Source: Chitinophagaceae bacterium PMP191F (GTDB lineage Bacteria > Bacteroidota > Bacteroidia > Chitinophagales > Chitinophagaceae). From it: DNA of 64,000 nucleotides. Positions 1 through 8,780 of this stretch are shown piece after piece. How positions within the stretch are numbered: the first letter of the stretch is position 1; every line of letters starts with the position of its first letter. The DNA lies in contig LGYU01000010.1 of assembly GCA_001302245.1 (NCBI GenBank), positions 310,001-374,000 of the forward strand, written 5' to 3'. Below the pieces are notes generated by a model, which saw only the letters and a program-made list of their open reading frames with translations, had not been told where the DNA came from and ran no database searches. Both the position numbers and the translations under genes were made by a program.

Positions 1-380
1 TATTTTTTTTCATCGTCGTGCAGGAACTTCGGTGCAATGCTATGCATACGGGGAGTTACCAGTTCAATATCAACCCCCACCCGGTAACGGTTGCTTACAA
101 TAGCTGCAGCAAAACAACCACTGTGCGAAATAGAAAAATGATATTGTTCTTTCTCCAGGAAAGGTTTACGGGTATCGGCCACCAGTATTTCAGACAGGGG
201 AAAATCATCGTACAGTCCGGGCAGCAGGTAACGGCCCGCAAGGTGTTGCAGTCGTTTATAAGGATGGGAAACATCCTTCTTCAATGGAACCTTTTCCAGG
301 AAAAAATCTTCCTGCTCATCAATACGCCAGATGCCCATGCGGGTATTGGCGTTAACATTATGTTGATAAAACAATGCCAC
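1..380 (-). CDS. 4'-phosphopantetheinyl transferase (partial, 3' end outside window)
   Basis: Sfp/HetI-type 4'-phosphopantetheinyl transferase, which attaches the phosphopantetheine arm of CoA to carrier proteins. I translated the minus strand by hand. The visible 126 residues contain HFSISHSG (around 82-89) followed by VGVDIE (around 102-107), the Mg/CoA-binding ppt-1 signature of the family. An in-frame TAA lies 12 nt upstream of a GTG at 378-380, so the start is probably this GTG, giving MALFYQHNVN, which resembles the N-terminus I recall for Bacteroidota homologues. The C-terminal half (WxxKEA motif) lies beyond position 1. It is divergent from dcd. Function is confident; which carrier protein it modifies (fatty acid or secondary metabolism) is not visible. 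Confidence 0.88.
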   Translation of the reverse strand, partial: MALFYQHNVNANTRMGIWRIDEQEDFFLEKVPLKKDVSHPYKRLQHLAGRYLLPGLYDDFPLSEILVADTRKPFLEKEQYHFSISHSGCFAAAIVSNRYRVGVDIELVTPRMHSIAPKFLHDDEKK

Positions 381-489
381 TGTATCAGTTTACGTATTTA
401 CATTGCGGCACCGCAGAAACTGCATTTTTTGCAGTCCGGGTACAATTACTACGGATGCGGGGGCTGAATTGTTTACCGCTACGGTACAT

Positions 490-497
490 CAAATATA
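490..497 (-). promoter_or_regulatory. candidate -7 box for the phosphopantetheinyl transferase
   Basis: On the minus strand this reads TATATTTG, an exact match to the Bacteroidota -7 element TAnnTTTG. It would give a leader of about 100 nt to the GTG start at 380. No clear -33 TTTG was seen, so this is a weak call. Confidence 0.35.
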
Positions 498-512
498 AAT
501 CAACCACGTTAT

Positions 513-1049
513 ATGATCTTGTCGGATACCAGGATATTGGAAGAAATAAGCAAAGGCACCATTAAAATTGAACCCTATAACAGGTTATGCCTGGGTAGTA
601 ATTCGTACGATGTGCACCTGGGAAAATGGCTGGCCACCTACCGAGAACATATACTGGATGCCAAAAAACACAACCAGATTGAATATTTTGAAATACCCGA
701 AGATGGCTTTGTGCTGTATCCCCATATTTTTTACCTGGGTGTAACAGAAGAATATACTGAAACACACGCCCATGTGCCCTTCCTGGAAGGAAAATCCTCT
801 ACCGGTCGCCTGGGTATTGATATTCATGCTACTGCGGGTAAAGGTGATGTTGGTTTCTGCGGCAACTGGACCCTTGAAATTTCGGTAAAACAACCGGTAC
901 GCATCTATAAAGGCATGCCTATCGGTCAACTGATCTACTTCCCTGTAGAAGGTGAAATTGAAGTGAAATACAACCAGAAACAGAACGCCAAATACAGCGG
1001 TCAGCCCGATAAACCTATCGAGAGCATGATGTGGAAGAACCAGTTTTAA
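513..1049 (+). CDS. dcd: dCTP deaminase
   Basis: Deaminates dCTP to dUTP in cytosolic pyrimidine deoxynucleotide synthesis, feeding dUTPase and dTMP production. The protein has 178 residues, normal for the family. It starts MILSDTRILE and carries GSNSYDVHLG (28-37), the EGKSSTGRLG substrate-binding segment (92-101), and WTLEIS with the catalytic glutamate E122. The ATG at 513 gives the conserved N-terminus, so the start is secure. No clear promoter box is visible in the 132-base gap to the divergent transferase gene. From sequence alone a bifunctional dCTP deaminase/dUTPase cannot be formally excluded. Confidence 0.95.
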   Translation: MILSDTRILEEISKGTIKIEPYNRLCLGSNSYDVHLGKWLATYREHILDAKKHNQIEYFEIPEDGFVLYPHIFYLGVTEEYTETHAHVPFLEGKSSTGRLGIDIHATAGKGDVGFCGNWTLEISVKQPVRIYKGMPIGQLIYFPVEGEIEVKYNQKQNAKYSGQPDKPIESMMWKNQF

Positions 1050-1078
1050 TGTACTGCTGTGTCAATTTGATAGTGTGT

Positions 1079-1156
1079 GGTTTGATGCTTTTATCAATAT
1101 AGCTTGATCGTTTGATTGCTGATTGTTATAAAACTCAATCATCAAACAATCAAACC
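1079..1156. repeat. intergenic imperfect inverted repeat, GGTTTGAT family
   Basis: GGTTTGAT at 1079-1086 and GTTTGATTG at 1110-1118 face ATCAAACAATCAAACC at 1141-1156, forming an interrupted hairpin between the convergent 3' ends of dcd and the DUF3810 gene. Related inverted repeats built on the same core occur at 7139-7170 and 27239-27293. It may act as a bidirectional terminator or be a dispersed repeat; there is no strong U-tract. Confidence 0.55.
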
Positions 1157-1217
1157 ATGCAGCAATCACAAACAATTGTTTTTCATCCACACATATGCAT
1201 ATTGATAAATCTGCACA

Positions 1218-2297
1218 TCAGACAGCTTCTTTACCATACTTCTTATAATACGCCACCAGCCACGCTATAACCTCACTATAGGCCAGTTTTCCGGAAGGTT
1301 GCTGATTGGCTTTCAGATACTGACCATATAGCTTATCTATTATGGTTTCTACCGGATTGCGGTAACGTTTTGAAAATTCCCTCATTTCCCGGTAATCTGC
1401 TTTTACAGATACAGGCAAACGCTGGTCGTATTGTTTGGCCAGTGCAGAATCCAGCATAAACAGGTAAAAACGGGAGTATGTATACAGATCAAAATAGACC
1501 GAATAACGAAAAGCAGGATCGGCAGATGATTTGGCGGAAAGATACCCCGCGAAATTGGCTTCATTCTCTTTGGCATATCCTAACTGATGCCCCATTTCAT
1601 GACAGGTGGTAAAAGGCTGGATAAACAGCGGAACGGTGGTATTGACCTGCGCCTCACCGGTGAAAGGATTATAGTAACCCGTATAACCAAGATAATTACC
1701 GATATAACTGAACAGTGAAGGTTTTACAGAGCGGAAGTGATATTTCAATGCATTTTCCTGTACTGCCAGTTGCCGATATGCATTGTCTGCCTCGCGGAAC
1801 AAATGTTTTTTAGATGCCAGTTGCGCACGATTTACACGCGCCTGTGAATCCAGTTGTTCCATACGCATCATTACTTCATCCATCACCACCAGCAGATCTT
1901 CTTTTGAGTAACTGGTTACCTGCAATCCCAATTGCTGCGCTATTCCCTGCCGGTTATAATTCAATGCCCACAAACCGTTGAAACAAACATATATCACCAA
2001 CATTACAAATACCAGCTTGCGCAGGGTCAGCCACCAGTATTGCTTGCTCGCCTGTTTACGGATGATCTTCCTGATCATCTGCACCAGTTTATAGGCCAGG
2101 TAAATAATGGTTACTGCATACAACACATCACCTACGCTGAAGGGGATCCAGCCAAAAGCAATCCGCTGCACACCAGCCAATACAGGATAGATGCCGGTAG
2201 CATAATATTTTTCTACTGCATTGGGAAAAAAGGAAAAGATTTTAATACCAACAGCCAGTACTATTAATATGACCCAGGCAATTTTTTTGCTACGCAT
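1218..2297 (-). CDS. DUF3810 family membrane protein with HExxH metalloprotease motif
   Basis: 359-residue DUF3810 protein. The N-terminus holds hydrophobic segments at about 7-25, 55-75 and 95-113. A soluble region follows with HEMGHQ at 233-238 and then NEANFAGYL (E246), an HExxH...E arrangement typical of gluzincin-like zinc peptidases. The visible motifs therefore suggest a membrane-anchored zinc protease, but no substrate is known for the family. It is convergent with dcd and separated from the divergent acyl-CoA carboxylase gene by about 170 bases. The start is the first ATG, giving a positively charged MRSKK before the first membrane helix. Confidence 0.85.
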   Translation of the reverse strand: MRSKKIAWVILIVLAVGIKIFSFFPNAVEKYYATGIYPVLAGVQRIAFGWIPFSVGDVLYAVTIIYLAYKLVQMIRKIIRKQASKQYWWLTLRKLVFVMLVIYVCFNGLWALNYNRQGIAQQLGLQVTSYSKEDLLVVMDEVMMRMEQLDSQARVNRAQLASKKHLFREADNAYRQLAVQENALKYHFRSVKPSLFSYIGNYLGYTGYYNPFTGEAQVNTTVPLFIQPFTTCHEMGHQLGYAKENEANFAGYLSAKSSADPAFRYSVYFDLYTYSRFYLFMLDSALAKQYDQRLPVSVKADYREMREFSKRYRNPVETIIDKLYGQYLKANQQPSGKLAYSEVIAWLVAYYKKYGKEAV

Positions 2298-2471
2298 AAC
2301 AAGCTAAAAATAATGAAATCTTTGCTGGCAGTTATACAAAAGCAGGCAAACTTGTGGTATTTTGCGAACAATTGTTAGTTTAGTTCAGACTGCGCACTTT
2401 GAGCTAAGAATTACAAACTATTCAGCGTGCGTGCAGCATATATATCTTATCACATACAACCTTGTTATTGC

Positions 2472-4100
2472 ATGAATATAGAATTTAACAAGAACGAAGA
2501 TGTAATGAAACTGTCGCTTTCACAGCTACGTCAGCGTTTTGAACAGGTAGCACAGGGAGGTGGAAAAAAATCAATCGACAAACAACACGAAAAAAATAAA
2601 CTTACCGCACGCGAGCGCATTGCCTACCTGTGCGATGACAATACGCCGTTTATAGAAACGGGCACGTTTGCCGGATGGGAAATGTATGAAGAACAGGGAG
2701 GCTGTCCTTCAGGCGGCACCGTAGCAGGTATTGGTTATGTAAGCGGTCGGCAATGTGTTATTGTGGCCAACGATCAGACCGTAAAAGCAGGTGCCTGGTT
2801 CCCGATAACCGGTAAAAAGAACCTGCGCATGCAGGAAATTGCCATGGAAAACCATCTGCCGGTCATTTACCTGGTTGACAGTGCCGGTGTATTTCTGCCT
2901 ATGCAGGATGAGATCTTCCCGGATAAAGAACATTTTGGCCGTATTTTTCGCAACAATGCACGCATGAGCGCGATGGGTATTCCGCAGATCGCTGCCGTAA
3001 TGGGTGCCTGTGTGGCCGGTGGAGCTTACCTGCCGATCATGAGCGATGAAACGCTGATGGTTGAAGGTAACGGTTCTATCTTTCTTGCCGGTCCTTACCT
3101 GGTAAAAGCTGCCATTGGTGAGGATATTGACCAGGAAACGCTGGGCGGTGCCGTTACACATACTGCTATCAGCGGTATTGCCGATTATAAATTCAGCACA
3201 GAACAGGAATGCCTGGACCAGGTTAAAAAACTCATTGCAAAAACAGGGCATGGACCTGTAGCGGGTTTTGATCGCGTTGCTGCAAAGGCCCCGCAAAAAG
3301 ATCCGCAGGATATCTATGGAATTTTACCTGCCGATGCTACCCGCCCTTATGATATGCTGGATATTATTGAACGGTTGGTAGACAATTCTGAATTTGAACA
3401 GTTCAAGGAAGATTATGGCAAAACCATTCTTTGCGGCTATGCCCGTATTGACGGATGGGCAGTAGGCATTGTTGCCAACCAGCGCAAAATGGTTAAAAAT
3501 AAAAAAGGTGAAGTGCAGATGGGCGGTGTAATCTATAATGACAGTGCCGACAAAGCAGCCCGTTTTATAATGAACTGCAACCAGAAAAGAATACCACTTG
3601 TTTTTCTGCAGGACGTTACCGGGTTTATGGTAGGTTCACGCAGCGAACACAGCGGCATTATCAAAGATGGGGCAAAGATGGTGAATGCTGTAGCCAATTC
3701 TGTAGTACCAAAGATCACCATTATCGTAGGCAATTCATACGGCGCTGGCAACTACGCCATGTGTGGCAAGGCATACGATCCGCGTTTTATTTATGCATGG
3801 CCGGGTGCCAAAGTAGCGGTAATGGGTGGCGAACAGGCTGCCAAAACATTATTGCAGATACAGGTGGCCGGTATGAAAGCCAAAGGCAAAGAAGTATCCG
3901 CTACTGACGAACAAACGTTGCTAGATACCATCAAGGGACGCTATGAAAAACAAACCACCCCTTATTATGCGGCTGCAAGACTATGGGTGGATGATATTAT
4001 TGATCCCCTGAAAACAAGACAGGTAATTTCAGAAGGCATTACAGCAGCTAACCACAATCCCCATATACCCCCGTTTAATACAGGAGTAATCCAGGTTTAA
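2472..4100 (+). CDS. acyl-CoA carboxylase, carboxyltransferase (beta) subunit
   Basis: Carboxyltransferase subunit of a biotin-dependent acyl-CoA carboxylase. It moves CO2 from carboxybiotin to an acyl-CoA. The 542-residue product is standard length. It has the crotonase-fold double domain with GGCPSGGTVAG in the N half, VMGACVAGGAYLPIMSDE as the oxyanion-hole segment, and NSYGAGNYAMCG in the C half. FPDKEHFGRIF and FLAGPYLVKAA resemble methylcrotonyl-CoA carboxylase beta more than propionyl-CoA carboxylase beta, so leucine degradation is plausible, but substrate cannot be fixed by reading alone. I chose the ATG at 2472 (MNIEFN) over one at 2427 because the extra 15 residues are not family-like. 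The biotin carboxylase subunit is not in the window. Confidence 0.92.
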   Translation: MNIEFNKNEDVMKLSLSQLRQRFEQVAQGGGKKSIDKQHEKNKLTARERIAYLCDDNTPFIETGTFAGWEMYEEQGGCPSGGTVAGIGYVSGRQCVIVANDQTVKAGAWFPITGKKNLRMQEIAMENHLPVIYLVDSAGVFLPMQDEIFPDKEHFGRIFRNNARMSAMGIPQIAAVMGACVAGGAYLPIMSDETLMVEGNGSIFLAGPYLVKAAIGEDIDQETLGGAVTHTAISGIADYKFSTEQECLDQVKKLIAKTGHGPVAGFDRVAAKAPQKDPQDIYGILPADATRPYDMLDIIERLVDNSEFEQFKEDYGKTILCGYARIDGWAVGIVANQRKMVKNKKGEVQMGGVIYNDSADKAARFIMNCNQKRIPLVFLQDVTGFMVGSRSEHSGIIKDGAKMVNAVANSVVPKITIIVGNSYGAGNYAMCGKAYDPRFIYAWPGAKVAVMGGEQAAKTLLQIQVAGMKAKGKEVSATDEQTLLDTIKGRYEKQTTPYYAAARLWVDDIIDPLKTRQVISEGITAANHNPHIPPFNTGVIQV

Positions 4101-4268
4101 AGACATGAGGTCAGAGGTACGAAGTCGGAAACCGGAAATTTCAAATGTAAGATATAGAATAGGCGGCATTAAAGGCCTGCTCCAAATAAAGAAAAATCGG
4201 CAATACGGTTTATCAGCAAACCGCATTAATTTGCAACATTTTCACCTTTTCAAATTCGCACATTTACC

Positions 4269-4751
4269 TTGGCTGAATCAACCAACAAAGAACTGATCAT
4301 TTATACCGACGGAGCTTCGCGAGGCAATCCCGGACCGGGTGGCTATGGCGCTATTTTAATGTGGGGCGGACGTGCAAAAGAGCTTTCAGGTGGCTATCGC
4401 AAAACCACCAATAACCGCATGGAACTGATGGCAGTGATCGCTGCACTGGAAGCACTGACCAAAGAAGGACTGAGCATTACCGTTTATTCCGATAGTCAGT
4501 ATGTAGTAAAGGCCGTAGAACAAGGCTGGCTACGCAACTGGATGGCCACCAATTTTAAAGGCGGGAAAAAGAATAAAGACCTGTGGACACGTTTTTACGG
4601 ATTGATGCAAAAACACAAACTCCGCTTTGTATGGGTAAAGGGACATGCCAGCAATCCTTACAACAACCGTTGTGATGAACTGGCTACTTCTGCTGCCGAC
4701 AACCGCGGTAATTTACAGGTAGATATAGGTTTTGAAAACGGTGAGAACTAA
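4269..4751 (+). CDS. rnhA: ribonuclease HI
   Basis: Degrades the RNA strand of RNA:DNA hybrids (R-loops, Okazaki primers). The 160-residue protein shows the complete active site: D14 in YTDGASRGNPGPGG, E52 in RMELMAV, D75 in YSDSQY, D136 in CDELA, plus H126 in VKGHASNP. The start is a TTG (MAESTNKELI) because no ATG lies upstream of the first conserved strand in this frame; the next in-frame ATG falls after the TDG motif. An AT-rich stretch with TTAATTTGCAAC about 40 bases upstream resembles the -7 boxes of neighbours but misses the consensus by one base. Confidence 0.95.
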   Translation: MAESTNKELIIYTDGASRGNPGPGGYGAILMWGGRAKELSGGYRKTTNNRMELMAVIAALEALTKEGLSITVYSDSQYVVKAVEQGWLRNWMATNFKGGKKNKDLWTRFYGLMQKHKLRFVWVKGHASNPYNNRCDELATSAADNRGNLQVDIGFENGEN

Positions 4752-4845
4752 TGTGCAGATATGCAAGTTGCTTTATTGAAAATCCGGCATACAATATTCC
4801 GGCATCAACCCAATCATTGTAGTCAGCGTTAAACTTCTTCAAAAT

Positions 4846-4879
4846 AGAAAGCGCCATTCCTTACAGAATGGCGCTTTCT
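4846..4879. terminator. bidirectional intrinsic terminator between rnhA and the DUF6580 gene
   Basis: A perfect 14-bp stem (AGAAAGCGCCATTC / GAATGGCGCTTTCT) with a 6-base loop sits between convergent genes. T-rich sequence follows on the plus strand and A-rich sequence precedes it, so it can serve both. Confidence 0.9.
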
Positions 4880-4897
4880 TTATTCATTCAGTATTGG

Positions 4898-5461
4898 TTA
4901 AGCTACTACATTTTTATGTGAAGGACGGCTGATGAAATACCAGCTTCCGAACAGTACGCCACTGAATGCAACAGTAGCAATAAGACTGTTCTTATAGAAA
5001 GGCAATGCAGCGGTATAGCATTCCATCAAGCCTTTCCAGTCTTTGGAGTATTCTACAAACTCACCCACACCTGCCCACGTTAAAAAGTTAGAAACAATAA
5101 AGAAGTAAGTAGGCGCCAGTAATGATACTACCAATACATTGGTAACATTGATCTTTTTGATCATGAAACCAAACAGTGTTACGGTAGCAAACAGGATATA
5201 GTTGATCCACTGACCGGGATAAAAACCCTGTACGGATGAAATACCCGCAGCATACAATCCCTGGAAAATAAGATCAGAGATCAGCATAGAGATCACCGGC
5301 AGTACAAAGGCAATTCTTTTGTCTTTGATGATAGCTCCGCCAAAAATAGCAATAGCCCATTGAGGAGCAAAGTTGGCAGGCCTGCCGGGAATAACACGGT
5401 ACAATGCAGCTACGATCACCATCAATACCAGCGACCAGATAATTGTTTTATTCGGTTTCAT
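4898..5461 (-). CDS. DUF6580 family integral membrane protein
   Basis: 187-residue hydrophobic protein with about five membrane segments, beginning MKPNKTIIWSLVLMVIVAAL. The FAPQWAIAIFGGA and LPVISMLISDLIFQ stretches resemble the DUF6580 family, described as putative transport proteins with an ECF-transporter S-component-like look. I start at 5461 rather than 5512: the longer version adds 17 non-membrane residues and would run past a consensus -7 box at 5480-5487. Substrate unknown. A strong shared terminator follows the gene. Confidence 0.75.
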   Translation of the reverse strand: MKPNKTIIWSLVLMVIVAALYRVIPGRPANFAPQWAIAIFGGAIIKDKRIAFVLPVISMLISDLIFQGLYAAGISSVQGFYPGQWINYILFATVTLFGFMIKKINVTNVLVVSLLAPTYFFIVSNFLTWAGVGEFVEYSKDWKGLMECYTAALPFYKNSLIATVAFSGVLFGSWYFISRPSHKNVVA

Positions 5462-5479
5462 ACGTATAACAAATATGTG

Positions 5480-5487
5480 CAAATTTA
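5480..5487 (-). promoter_or_regulatory. -7 box upstream of the DUF6580 gene
   Basis: The minus strand reads TAAATTTG, an exact TAnnTTTG match, 19 bases from the ATG at 5461. It supports the shorter start of that gene. Confidence 0.55.
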
Positions 5488-5514
5488 ATTTAAAATCCGG
5501 TGTGCCGGTCAATT

Positions 5515-6735
5515 TTATTCCGGCACCGTTGCCCTGAACAGCTCAGCGTTTTCCACTGCCCGTATACGCACCTCTGCTCCTGCCACCGCCAGGAAAGGCT
5601 CTCCGCTATTCAATGTAAACAAAGTATTGCCATTGGTTACCTCAACAGTACCGGCATATACCAGGAAGATCTCAGCAGTTACTGACTGTATGGTGATAAC
5701 AGTATCCTTTGCTATATGTATACGACGTAACTCAAAATCACCGGCGGCGGTAAGAAATACTTCCTCAGCAGGTACCGAACCTGCTGTTCCTCTGATCACC
5801 TGGGGTACGATGGGTTCAAAACGTACATGTTTCATCAGTTCAGCCACGTCGATATGTTTATTGGTCAATCCGCCACGCAGTACGTTGTCAGAATTGGCCA
5901 TAATCTCCATATTCTGTCCTTCCAGGTACGCGTGCAGAATACCTGCATCCTGGAAAATGGCATCGCCGGGGTGCAGGTTTACCACGTTGAAAAAATAGAT
6001 AGAGAAAATACCGCGATCTATCACCCCTGGCTCATTGAAAGTAATGGCAGCCCTGGCAGCCCAGAAATCTTCCTGTGTTCTGTTGAGGTTGCCCTGCTGA
6101 TAAAGCGGTACTATGCGATCCAGCAGCGGTTGCAGATGAGCGTTCACCTGCTGTTGCTCCATTTCCATTACCATTTTATACAGGGCAGCATAGTTATGAT
6201 CGGCAAACACTGGTAATAAGAACTGCAATTCCGGTACCTGCCGTAACACCTTCGTCAGTAATTCAGGGGTTTTAAATCCGTGCAACAGCCAGAAATCGCT
6301 TAGCGCGAACATCAGTTCGGGTTTGTGATTATCGTCTTTGTAATTACGATCAGCAGCACCAAGCGGTGTGCCTTTCTGGTTTTCTGCGGCAAACTCAGCT
6401 TCCGCTGCTGCTTTGGCAGGATGTACCTGGATTGACAACATATCTTTTACGTCCAGTACTTTAAAAAGGTAGGGTAACCTTCCAAAATCCTGGTACACCT
6501 GTTTACCCAATACAACAGCAGCCTGTTGTTCAATAAATTTATCCAGCGTTTCCTCCTGCCCGTTCGCTGTTACTACAACTGACGGACCGTTGGCATGTGC
6601 CCCCATCCAGTATTCAGCAAATGGTTTATGTTCGTTGTTGGTTGTGTGTAATAAAGCCGGAATAAATGAAGTGCCTCCCCAGGTATAATGTTGTACTTTG
6701 CCCCGGAGCCTGAATATTTTTGTGCTATTATGCAT
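5515..6735 (-). CDS. manA: mannose-6-phosphate isomerase, class I
   Basis: Interconverts mannose-6-phosphate and fructose-6-phosphate, linking glycolysis to GDP-mannose synthesis. The 406-residue type I enzyme has the cupin zinc ligands Q103 and H105 in SIQVHP and E140 in HKPELMF, a further histidine in GILHAYLEG, and the active-site segment NSDNVLRGGLT. The start at 6735 (MHNSTKIFRL) is preferred to the ATG at 6786, which would add 17 residues and overlap the divergent yraN start. manA and yraN share a 39-base divergent promoter region. Confidence 0.93.
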   Translation of the reverse strand: MHNSTKIFRLRGKVQHYTWGGTSFIPALLHTTNNEHKPFAEYWMGAHANGPSVVVTANGQEETLDKFIEQQAAVVLGKQVYQDFGRLPYLFKVLDVKDMLSIQVHPAKAAAEAEFAAENQKGTPLGAADRNYKDDNHKPELMFALSDFWLLHGFKTPELLTKVLRQVPELQFLLPVFADHNYAALYKMVMEMEQQQVNAHLQPLLDRIVPLYQQGNLNRTQEDFWAARAAITFNEPGVIDRGIFSIYFFNVVNLHPGDAIFQDAGILHAYLEGQNMEIMANSDNVLRGGLTNKHIDVAELMKHVRFEPIVPQVIRGTAGSVPAEEVFLTAAGDFELRRIHIAKDTVITIQSVTAEIFLVYAGTVEVTNGNTLFTLNSGEPFLAVAGAEVRIRAVENAELFRATVPE

Positions 6736-6774
6736 ATACTGTTTTACAGTTACAATAATACAAAAAAGCAAACG

Positions 6775-7131
6775 ATGAGCCATCATAATGATACCGGTAA
6801 GGCAGGAGAGCTGCTGGCTGCGCAGTATTTACAACAACAGGGCTTTACTATTCTGCATTCCAACTGGCGGTATTCACATTATGAAATTGACATCATTGCA
6901 CACCGCAACGAGCTGCTGCATTTTATAGAGGTAAAAACACGTCGCAGCAATACATACGGCAATCCCGAAGAAAGTATTTCCAGGAAGAAACTGGAATGTT
7001 TGTTAAAAGGCGGAGCCGCCTACCAGGAACAATACCCCCAATGGAAAAAAGTGCAGTACGATGCTTTGTCCATTACCTGTTTACCAGGAAAACCGGTAGA
7101 ATATCTTTTTATTGAGGATGTTTATTTATGA
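6775..7131 (+). CDS. YraN family (UPF0102) endonuclease-like protein
   Basis: 119-residue UPF0102/YraN protein with a restriction-endonuclease-like fold. The signature is visible: GKAGELLAAQYL near the N-terminus, then YEIDIIA and FIEVKTRRS, which supply the acidic and lysine residues of a PD-(D/E)xK-type site. Function is not settled, though linked in the literature to DNA processing. The ATG at 6775 (MSHHND) is chosen because the upstream extension overlaps manA and is not conserved-looking. It is divergent from manA and convergent with the YkgJ gene. Confidence 0.88.
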   Translation: MSHHNDTGKAGELLAAQYLQQQGFTILHSNWRYSHYEIDIIAHRNELLHFIEVKTRRSNTYGNPEESISRKKLECLLKGGAAYQEQYPQWKKVQYDALSITCLPGKPVEYLFIEDVYL

Positions 7132-7138
7132 TAGCCCG

Positions 7139-7170
7139 ATGGTTTGATGATCATATAACAATCAAACCAT
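7139..7170. repeat. intergenic hairpin, GGTTTGAT family
   Basis: ATGGTTTGAT (7139-7148) and ATCAAACCAT (7161-7170) form a perfect 10-bp stem with a 12-base loop. It lies just after yraN and before the convergent YkgJ gene. Same core as the repeats at 1079-1156 and 27239-27293. Confidence 0.65.
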
Positions 7171-7238
7171 ACAACAATCAGGCAGTTCCGCTCAGCAAGC
7201 TGCGGGATATCCATTTTCAAATTGTAAGAATTAACGCA

Positions 7239-7739
7239 TTAACCTTCCAGCTTCTGCTTCATCCGTTCTACCAGCCTATAGGTAGCCGGGCAGTATTCAA
7301 CATTCTGTTTGAATACGTGCATGTAATCAACCATACGTTTGCGGGTATGATGCGGGAAACCTGAACAGTCGCGCGGCCGTACTTCGTAGATAGAACATTT
7401 ATTGTCCTTCAGGTTCAGGAACTGACAGGGCTTTTGTTTATTCAGCCAATCACCTTCACGGTCTTTATACAACCATTTTTTGCGGAAAGCCTCTTCGGTC
7501 ATTTCCAGGTGACTGGCAATACGTTTGATATCCGTTTGGGTAAACGTAGGTGTCATGGTTTTACAGCAGTTGGCACAGGCCAGACAATCTGTTTCCTTCC
7601 ATATTTCAAGGTCAGTAGCCACTGCCAGGCTATCCAGCTTACGTGGAGTATCCTTTTCCAGTTTTGTCAGGAACCTTCTCAGTTTCGGCCGGTTTTCCAG
7701 CATTGTTTTCTTAAACGCCTTCAGATTAAATGTTGACAT
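7239..7739 (-). CDS. YkgJ family cysteine-cluster protein
   Basis: 166-residue protein of the YkgJ/FliB-like family (putative zinc- or iron-sulfur-binding). Visible cysteine motifs are DCLACANCC (C52, C55, C58, C59), KPCQFL, NKCSIYEVRPRDC and EYCPATY, the complete family pattern. Biochemical role is unknown. I start at the ATG at 7739 (MSTFNLKAFK); an upstream ATG at 7790 adds 17 residues without family character. It is divergent from xerD. Confidence 0.85.
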   Translation of the reverse strand: MSTFNLKAFKKTMLENRPKLRRFLTKLEKDTPRKLDSLAVATDLEIWKETDCLACANCCKTMTPTFTQTDIKRIASHLEMTEEAFRKKWLYKDREGDWLNKQKPCQFLNLKDNKCSIYEVRPRDCSGFPHHTRKRMVDYMHVFKQNVEYCPATYRLVERMKQKLEG

Positions 7740-7846
7740 GCCTGAATATTGAAGTTGTACTGCCTGTATTGGCCTTATTTGCAGTGCCATACTGCCTTTT
7801 AGCGTCCCGAAAATAAAAGTTTAATCAATACAAGCTCTTCAAATTA

Positions 7847-7854
7847 TAAATTTG
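7847..7854 (+). promoter_or_regulatory. -7 box of xerD
   Basis: TAAATTTG, an exact TAnnTTTG match, 24 bases before the xerD ATG. The surrounding CAAATTATAAATTTG is nearly palindromic, so it might also drive the divergent YkgJ gene. Confidence 0.6.
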
Positions 7855-7877
7855 TTATTTGCAACATATCAACATTC

Positions 7878-8780
7878 ATGTGGGAACCATATAAAAAGGG
7901 GTTTAAGGCCTTTCTGCAACTGGAACGATCACTGTCCGATAATTCGGTAGATGCCTATCTGCACGATATTGAGAAGCTGACCACCTTTCTGCAGAACAAC
8001 CAGCACCTGAAAGCCCCTGCTGATATTGACCTCAATGACCTGCAGCAGTTTATTCGCTGGATCGGTGAACTGGGCATGACGCCCACTTCACAGGCCCGCA
8101 TTATTTCCGGTTTACGGGCATTTTACAAATACTGTACTATAGAGGGCATTGTTAAAAAAGATCCCACCATTTTACTGGAAGCACCCAAACTGAAACGTGC
8201 GTTGCCCGATGTATTGGGCTATGAGGAAATTGAAAGCATTATTTCCTGTATTGATCTGAGCAAACCCGAAGGCGGCCGCAACAAAGCTATCCTGGAAACG
8301 ATGTACAGTTGCGGTTTGCGTGTAAGCGAGGTGGTGAACCTGAAACTATCACACCTGTACCTGGATGTAGGCTTTATACGCGTTATCGGTAAAGGCGATA
8401 AGGAGCGACTGGTACCAATAGGCTCGTCCGCTACCAAATACATCAATATCTATCGCAACGACATCCGCGTGCATGTACCGGCTACCAAAGGCAATGAAGA
8501 TATTTTGTTCCTGAACCGGCGTGGCAGCAAGCTGACCCGCGTTATGATCTTTTTAATGCTGAAAGACCTGGTGAAGAAAGCAGGCATTACCAAAAACATC
8601 TCTCCGCATACATTCCGTCACTCATTTGCCACGCACCTGGTGGAAGGCGGCGCTGATTTGCGTGCCGTACAGGAAATGCTGGGACATGAAAGCATTATTA
8701 CGACTGAAATATATACCCATCTTAATCGTGAATACCTCCGCGAAACACTGCAACGTTTTCATCCGGCGTTTAAAGGATAA
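7878..8780 (+). CDS. xerD: site-specific tyrosine recombinase XerD
   Basis: Tyrosine recombinase that resolves chromosome dimers at dif with a partner recombinase during division. The 300-residue length is typical. An N-terminal SAM-like core-binding domain occupies about 1-100. The catalytic set is complete: R148 in SCGLRVSEVV, K172 in IGKGDKERLVP, H244 and R247 in HTFRHSFATH, H270 in LGHESI and nucleophile Y279 in TEIYTHL. There is no integrase-type neighbourhood, att-like repeat or phage gene nearby, so I read it as the housekeeping Xer protein. XerC versus XerD assignment rests on overall resemblance. Confidence 0.92.
   Translation: MWEPYKKGFKAFLQLERSLSDNSVDAYLHDIEKLTTFLQNNQHLKAPADIDLNDLQQFIRWIGELGMTPTSQARIISGLRAFYKYCTIEGIVKKDPTILLEAPKLKRALPDVLGYEEIESIISCIDLSKPEGGRNKAILETMYSCGLRVSEVVNLKLSHLYLDVGFIRVIGKGDKERLVPIGSSATKYINIYRNDIRVHVPATKGNEDILFLNRRGSKLTRVMIFLMLKDLVKKAGITKNISPHTFRHSFATHLVEGGADLRAVQEMLGHESIITTEIYTHLNREYLRETLQRFHPAFKG

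Noticed and set aside
7878-8780. Phage or mobile-element integrase
   Set aside because: Sequence and length match housekeeping XerD; no att repeats, phage genes or transposition genes are nearby.
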